Shown: positions 4,880 through 8,573 of the stretch, piece after piece
How the letters are laid out: each line of letters begins with the position of its first letter
Numbering within the stretch: position 1 is the first letter of the stretch
Source: JASJHI01 sp965371355
Lineage (GTDB): Bacteria > Actinomycetota > Acidimicrobiia > Acidimicrobiales > Ilumatobacteraceae
NCBI GenBank assembly: GCA_965371355.1
Contig: CBDUYD010000126.1
Location: 1-8,573, forward strand
DNA: 8,573 nt
Direction: 5' to 3'
Notes under the pieces: model-generated
The model's database searches: none
The model's input: only the letters and a program-made list of their open reading frames with translations
Told to the model about the DNA's origin: nothing
Translations under genes and position numbers: made by a program

Positions 4880-5872
4880 ATGAGCCACAACATTGCCGTG
4901 ATCGGGGGCGACGGCATCGGACCCGAGGTCACCGCCGAGGCCATCAAGGTCGTCAACGCTGCCGGCGTGGCGATCGAGACGACCGAGTTCGACCTCGGGG
5001 GCGGCCGTTACCTGCGCGACGGCGAGATCCTCTCCGATGAGACGCTCCAGCAGTTGCGTGCCTTCGACTGCATCCTGCTAGGCGCGGTCGGAACGCCCGA
5101 GGTGCCGCCCGGCGTCATCGAGCGCGGCCTGCTGCTGAAGATGCGCTTCGATCTCGATCTCTACGTCAACCAGCGCCCGTTCGCCGGTACGGCCCCCGGA
5201 TCCGACACGCCCCACGACTTCGTCGTCATCCGCGAGAACACCGAGGGGCCCTACGTAGGCGAGGGCGGCGTGCTGCGCCGGGGCACGCCGAACGAGGTGG
5301 CGACCCAGGGATCGGTCAACACGCGGCTCGGCGTCGAGCGGTGTATCCGCTACGCCTTCGAGTTGGCCGCCTCCCGAGAACGCAGGCACCTGACGCTCGT
5401 GCACAAGACCAACGTGTTGATCTTCGCCGGCGGGCTGTGGCAGCGCACCTTCGACGAGGTCGCCGCCGAGTACCAACATGTCGAGACCGCCTACAACCAT
5501 GTCGACGCGGCGTGCATCTACTTCGTGCAGGACCCGCAGCGCTACGACGTGATCGTCACCGACAACCTGTTCGGCGACATCCTCACCGACCTCGGCGGGG
5601 CGGTCTCGGGTGGGATCGGGTTGGCATCCTCCGCGAACCTCAACCCGGCGCGGACCGGGCCCTCGATGTTCGAGCCGGTGCACGGCTCGGCGCCCGACAT
5701 CGTCGGTACCGGACAGGCGAATCCGATCGCGGCGATCCTCAGCGCGGCGCTGATGCTCGACTTCCTCGGCGAGTCGGAGGCCGGCGATCGCATCCGCGCG
5801 GCGTGCGTCGAGCCTGTCACCGGGAGCACCACCGACGTGGGTGACTCGATCGCCTCCCGCGTGAGAAACTGA
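4880..5872 (+). CDS. leuB: 3-isopropylmalate dehydrogenase
   Basis: The 330-residue enzyme oxidises and decarboxylates 3-isopropylmalate to 4-methyl-2-oxopentanoate with NAD+ in leucine synthesis. Motifs in order are: the N-terminal IAVIGGDGIGPEV; the substrate loop RFDLDLYVNQRP (residues 89-100), in which the hydrophobic Leu pattern and NxRP favour LeuB over isocitrate or tartrate dehydrogenases; RENTEGPYVG with catalytic Tyr125; HKTNVL with catalytic Lys176; TDNLFGDILTD with metal ligands D233 and D237 (D228 nearby); and EPVHGSAPDIVG plus ANP for NAD binding. A GTG at 4850 would add ten residues unlike the family, so ATG 4880 is preferred. It lies 4 bases before ilvE in one operon. leuA, leuC and leuD are not in the window. 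Confidence 0.94.
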   Translation: MSHNIAVIGGDGIGPEVTAEAIKVVNAAGVAIETTEFDLGGGRYLRDGEILSDETLQQLRAFDCILLGAVGTPEVPPGVIERGLLLKMRFDLDLYVNQRPFAGTAPGSDTPHDFVVIRENTEGPYVGEGGVLRRGTPNEVATQGSVNTRLGVERCIRYAFELAASRERRHLTLVHKTNVLIFAGGLWQRTFDEVAAEYQHVETAYNHVDAACIYFVQDPQRYDVIVTDNLFGDILTDLGGAVSGGIGLASSANLNPARTGPSMFEPVHGSAPDIVGTGQANPIAAILSAALMLDFLGESEAGDRIRAACVEPVTGSTTDVGDSIASRVRN

Positions 5873-5876
5873 TCCC

Positions 5877-6794
5877 ATGCCCATCACACCCACACCGAAG
5901 ATCTGGATGAACGGCGAACTCGTCGACTGGGACAAGGCCCAGGTCCACGTGCTCACCCACACGCTGCACTACGGCACGGGTGTGTTCGAAGGGATCCGCG
6001 CGTACGAGACGTCGCAGGGTCCTGCCGTCTTCCGGCTCACCGAACACATCGAGCGGCTCCACCAGTCGGCGCGGATCATCGGCATCGAGATCCCCTACAG
6101 CGTCGCCGAGATCGTCGAGGCGACCAAGGACACGGTGCGGTCGACCGGTCTGTCGTCGTGCTACGTCCGCCCGATCGCCTACCTCGGGTACGGCGAGATG
6201 GGACTCAACACGATGCCGTGCACCGTCGACGTCGCGATCGCCTGCTGGCCCTGGGGTGCGTATCTCGGAGACGACGCGGTCGACAAGGGTGTCCGGATGA
6301 AGATCTCGTCGTGGACGCGCCACGACCACAACACGATGCCGCCCGCGGCGAAGACGATCGGCAACTACGTCAACTCATCGCTCGCCAAGGTCGAGGCGCT
6401 GAAGGCCGGCTACGACGAGGCGATCATGCTCGCCCCCAACGGGTTGGTCGCCGAGTGCTCGGGCGAGAACATCTTCGTCGCGCGTCGGGGCAGGTTCCTG
6501 ACCCCTCCACTGTCGGCGGGAGCCCTCGAGGGGATCACGCAGAACTCGGTGATGACGATCGCCCGCGACCTCGGCATCGAGGTGCTCGTCGACAACATCG
6601 CCCGCAGCGACCTCTACATCGCGGACGAGGCATTCGTCTGCGGAACCGCCGCCGAGGTGAGTTCGATCAACTCGGTCGACGACCGTCCGATCACGTGCCC
6701 CGGACCGATGACCAAGGCGATCGCCGAGGTCTACCACCGTGCGATCCGCGGCGAGGAAGACCAGTACAAGGACTGGTGCGAGCTCGTCAGCTGA
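5877..6794 (+). CDS. ilvE: Branched-chain amino acid aminotransferase
   Basis: The 305-residue PLP enzyme of fold type IV transfers the amino group from glutamate to the 2-oxo acids of leucine, isoleucine and valine. Visible signatures are: HYGTGVFEGIRAY near the N-terminus; R59-x-x-x-L region HIERLHQSA; YVRPIAYLG; the PLP lysine K159 in AAKTIGNYVNS; ECSGENIF with E193; LEGITQNSV; and CGTAAEVSSI near the end. K159 and E193 fall at the numbering known for E. coli IlvE, and the length matches class IV family I enzymes. The ATG is 4 bases after the leuB stop, with a weak purine-rich GAGAAA upstream, so the two genes are co-translated. LeuB's product is this enzyme's substrate. Its last 8 bases overlap the end of the convergent oxidoreductase gene. 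D-amino acid transaminase or aminodeoxychorismate lyase are less likely at this length and with this neighbour. Confidence 0.94.
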   Translation: MPITPTPKIWMNGELVDWDKAQVHVLTHTLHYGTGVFEGIRAYETSQGPAVFRLTEHIERLHQSARIIGIEIPYSVAEIVEATKDTVRSTGLSSCYVRPIAYLGYGEMGLNTMPCTVDVAIACWPWGAYLGDDAVDKGVRMKISSWTRHDHNTMPPAAKTIGNYVNSSLAKVEALKAGYDEAIMLAPNGLVAECSGENIFVARRGRFLTPPLSAGALEGITQNSVMTIARDLGIEVLVDNIARSDLYIADEAFVCGTAAEVSSINSVDDRPITCPGPMTKAIAEVYHRAIRGEEDQYKDWCELVS

Positions 6795-7749
6795 CCGCCG
6801 CCGCGATCTCGGCGGCGACCCTGATGTCGTCGTAGGCGTGCTCGAGTTCGGGGCCGGGGAAGTAGGCCACGTCGGCCGCGCCGGCGTCGACCAACGCTCC
6901 GGTGAAGGCGACCGCATCGTCGAGCGTGCCGATCGGGCCGATCTCGGCCCACCATGCCGCGGGCATGTCGGCGAGGCCGTCGTGGCCGCGCCTGTCGAAG
7001 CGTTCGCGGATCTCGTCGGCGTGTGGGTGCTCGAGGATGCAGGGCTCACCTCGCTCGAGCAACTCGGCGACGAGCGGCGCCATCGCACGGTATGCCGATT
7101 CGCGATCGGGAAGCACGCACAACGACGCGAACACGGCGACCCGAAAATCGGGATCGGCGATCCGGGCCGCCCGCTCGACGCATGTCCGCACGTGCGACGG
7201 ACCGGAGCCGCCGACGAGCACGAGGCCATCGGCCACTCTCCCGGCGAGCGCCATCGAGCGTGGCCCCCGCGCGCCGACGAGGACCGGTGGCGACACGGTC
7301 GGCGCGGGATCGAGCGCGACCTCGTCGAGCTGCACGTGGCGACCGGTGAACGTGACGCGCTCGCCCGAGAGCAGACTCTTCACGACGACGACGACCTCTT
7401 CGAGGGTGGTGAGCGGCGACGGCGTGCGCGCGCCCATCTGGCCCATCCAGTCCTGCACGCCGTGGCCGATGCCGGCTATCACGCGACCCGGTGCGAGTTC
7501 GGCGAGGGTCGCAAGTTCCATCGCGGTGACGGCGGCGTTGCGGGAGACCGCGGGAAGGATGCCGAAACCCACCTGCAGCGTCGAGGTTCGCGCCAACGCC
7601 GCGGCACCGAGCGAGATCCCGGCGGTATGGAAGCAGTCCTCGATGATCCACAGCTGGTCGATCCCGGCGGCTTCGAGGCGTTCGGCGTAGTCGACGACCG
7701 CCCCGGCCGGATAGCCGGGGTCGAAGCACATTCCGATGTTGGCGACCAC
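6787..7749 (-). CDS. LLM-class (luciferase-like) flavin/F420-dependent oxidoreductase
   Basis: The 320-residue protein has the TIM-barrel layout of bacterial luciferase-like proteins: N-terminal NIGMCFDPGYPAGAVVDYAE, AAGIDQLWIIEDCF (residues 28-40), LQVGFGILP (59-65), then a helix ending ELATLAELAPGRVIAGIGHG (78-97), and PPVLVGARGPRSMALAGRVADG (154-175). The pattern 'P-G-R-x-x-x-G-I-G' and 'G-P-R-x-x-x-L-A-G-x-x-A-D-G' is typical of F420-using members in actinobacteria, such as methylene-H4MPT reductase-like enzymes, but FMN use cannot be excluded and the substrate is unknown. The GTG at 7749 was chosen because no in-frame start precedes it; ATG 7731 (residue 7) would cut the first strand. 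The stop overlaps the ilvE stop region by 8 bases. It lies 31 bases after the CAP gene on the same strand, with a TACGGT -10-like element 6 bases before the start. Confidence 0.88.
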   Translation of the reverse strand: MVANIGMCFDPGYPAGAVVDYAERLEAAGIDQLWIIEDCFHTAGISLGAAALARTSTLQVGFGILPAVSRNAAVTAMELATLAELAPGRVIAGIGHGVQDWMGQMGARTPSPLTTLEEVVVVVKSLLSGERVTFTGRHVQLDEVALDPAPTVSPPVLVGARGPRSMALAGRVADGLVLVGGSGPSHVRTCVERAARIADPDFRVAVFASLCVLPDRESAYRAMAPLVAELLERGEPCILEHPHADEIRERFDRRGHDGLADMPAAWWAEIGPIGTLDDAVAFTGALVDAGAADVAYFPGPELEHAYDDIRVAAEIAAAVS

Positions 7750-7755
7750 CGGGTC

Positions 7756-7761
7756 ACCGTA
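7756..7761 (-). promoter_or_regulatory. Possible leaderless -10 element of the oxidoreductase gene
   Basis: TACGGT (7761-7756 on the minus strand) fits TANNNT and ends 6 bases before the GTG at 7749. There is no recognisable -35. It lies in the 31-base gap after the CAP gene, so read-through transcription is an alternative. Confidence 0.2.
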
Positions 7762-7780
7762 ACCGTCGCGGCTCCGGCGG

Positions 7781-8573
7781 TCAGATGAACATGTGGGTGC
7801 CGTACCAGCCCGAGGCGTCGCCGTGCATCCCGATACCGACCCGGGTGTGTTTCGGGTTGATCATGTTGTTGAGGTGGCCGGGACTGGCTACCCACATGTC
7901 GTGCAGTGTGGCGGCGGCCGTGGTGGGACTCATCGAGCCGAGACTGTGCCACGCGATGTTCTCGGCGTAGCCCGATCCGCTGTGCCGGAAGCCCGAGACC
8001 GACATCTGCCGCGACCAGTTGAGCGCCTGGTTCGAAATCGCCGCGTCGTACACGACTGGGGCGACACCGCGGGATGCCCGCAGCTGGTTGAGCAGGTACA
8101 GCGAGTGTGCAGCCGCCGCGGGGATCGCAGGCGCCCCGGTGCGGCTGTCGAGGAGGCGGGCGGGGTTGAGGGGTTTGTAGTCGGCGCCTGCGGGGAAGTA
8201 GCCGTTGACGTCGATGACGAGGTGGGTGCGTTGGTGGGTGTAGATGCAGACTTCGCCGTTGCTGCCGACTTTGGAGATGATGCCGTTGGCGACGGTGATG
8301 CCGGGGGTGAAGTTGATGGTGGAGGCCGAGGGTCGGCTGCTGCCGCAGGGGTAGATGGTGGCGAAGCCGGTCTTGGATGATTGGGTGGCGGTGATGTTGA
8401 GGGCGACGGCGGACGCGTTGTTGGGGGTGCCGCCGCGTCCGGTGACGTCGAGCCTCAGCACGGTGCCCGCGGTGCGGATGCCGGTGCCGGCGTAGCGGCC
8501 GTCGGTGGTCGGTTGGGAGGTGCGGCTGTCGAGGAGGCGGGCGGGGTTGAGGGGTTTGTAGTCGGCGCCTGCG
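7781..8573 (-). CDS. Secreted CAP-domain protein with N-terminal repeat cassettes (5' end beyond window)
   Basis: The frame stays open to the right edge, so the start and any signal peptide lie outside; 263 residues are visible. Visible residues 1-126 make one repeat unit running from AGADYKPLNPARLLDSRT through TGRGG, ALNITAT, YPCG, TINFTPG, VCIYT to LVIDVNGYFP, with two cysteines that may pair outside the cell. A second unit begins but is broken off after LDSRTG, and about a dozen residues later a CAP (SCP/PR-1) domain takes over (8104-7784). The CAP domain has LNQLRASRGVAPVVYD, a His in FRHSGSGYAENIA with its Glu, a second His in SPGHLNNMIN, and the closing VGIGMHG and WYGTHMFI. CAP proteins are extracellular; activities differ between members and none can be assigned. 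The repeat part uses CAA, AAA, GAA and NNC codons while the CAP part uses CAG and TCG, so the gene looks like a mosaic. GTG 8461 is in frame but internal to the repeat, so it is not the start. Confidence 0.85.
   Translation of the reverse strand, partial: AGADYKPLNPARLLDSRTSQPTTDGRYAGTGIRTAGTVLRLDVTGRGGTPNNASAVALNITATQSSKTGFATIYPCGSSRPSASTINFTPGITVANGIISKVGSNGEVCIYTHQRTHLVIDVNGYFPAGADYKPLNPARLLDSRTGAPAIPAAAAHSLYLLNQLRASRGVAPVVYDAAISNQALNWSRQMSVSGFRHSGSGYAENIAWHSLGSMSPTTAAATLHDMWVASPGHLNNMINPKHTRVGIGMHGDASGWYGTHMFI
8138..8192 (-). repeat. Second copy (in coding order) of a 55-base perfect direct repeat
   Basis: These 55 bases are identical to 8519-8573 and code for the start of a repeat unit, AGADYKPLNPARLLDSRT. 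The offset is 381 bases, exactly 127 codons, so the reading frame is kept. After this copy the similarity stops and the CAP domain follows. Confidence 0.9.
8519..8573 (-). repeat. First visible copy of the 55-base perfect direct repeat
   Basis: Identical to 8138-8192. The identity runs to the window edge, so the repeat is at least 55 bases and may continue into an upstream unit of the same gene. Perfect DNA identity suggests recent duplication or gene conversion between units. Confidence 0.9.

Noticed and set aside
6739..7788. 349-codon plus-strand open frame
   Set aside because: It is the complement of the luciferase-like oxidoreductase gene, whose motifs are clear on the other strand.

Overview
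The window comes from a high-GC bacterium, most likely an actinobacterium near the Acidimicrobiia/Ilumatobacter group. Three things point there: C/G-ended codons dominate most genes; a flavin/F420-type luciferase-like oxidoreductase is present; and an exported protein carries a repeat with 'PARLLDSRT', 'GRGG', 'YPCG' and 'VDVNGYFP' signatures, which from memory are typical of actinobacterial secreted proteins. The assignment is inferred from style, not from a marker gene.

Left block, minus strand (3455 down to 1). greA is followed after 7 bases by an alpha/beta hydrolase (TTG start), then a two-domain FKBP-type lipoprotein, then a glycosyltransferase-2/SAM-methyltransferase fusion cut by the left edge. 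The four genes run in one direction with gaps of 7, 66 and 53 bases.

Middle block, plus strand (about 3490-4867). A small accessory islet sits between the divergent genes greA and leuB. It holds a near-consensus promoter placed for leaderless translation, a DUF6941-like gene, a BrnT-like toxin gene that needs a frame change to be read in full, and a ribbon-helix-helix antitoxin gene whose ATG overlaps the toxin stop. Codon use is less C/G-biased than in the flanks. Identical 10-base direct repeats bracket it, and the left copy lies in a dyad with about 12-base arms around a 7-base centre. I read it as a possible recent insertion into a compact greA/leuB promoter region.

Right block. leuB and ilvE form a two-gene plus-strand operon for the late steps of leucine synthesis (LeuB makes the 2-oxo acid, IlvE aminates it). 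ilvE overlaps tail to tail by 8 bases with a minus-strand luciferase-like oxidoreductase. Upstream of that, also on the minus strand, is a secreted CAP-domain protein cut by the right edge; its N-terminal repeat cassettes have codon use unlike its CAP domain.

Several genes (FKBP, greA, DUF6941, leuB, oxidoreductase) have a TANNNT -10-like element 6-9 bases before the start codon and no clear Shine-Dalgarno sequence, suggesting leaderless transcripts. No tRNA, rRNA, CRISPR array or complete mobile element was seen. The longest stretch without a gene is 3456-3603, which is described.
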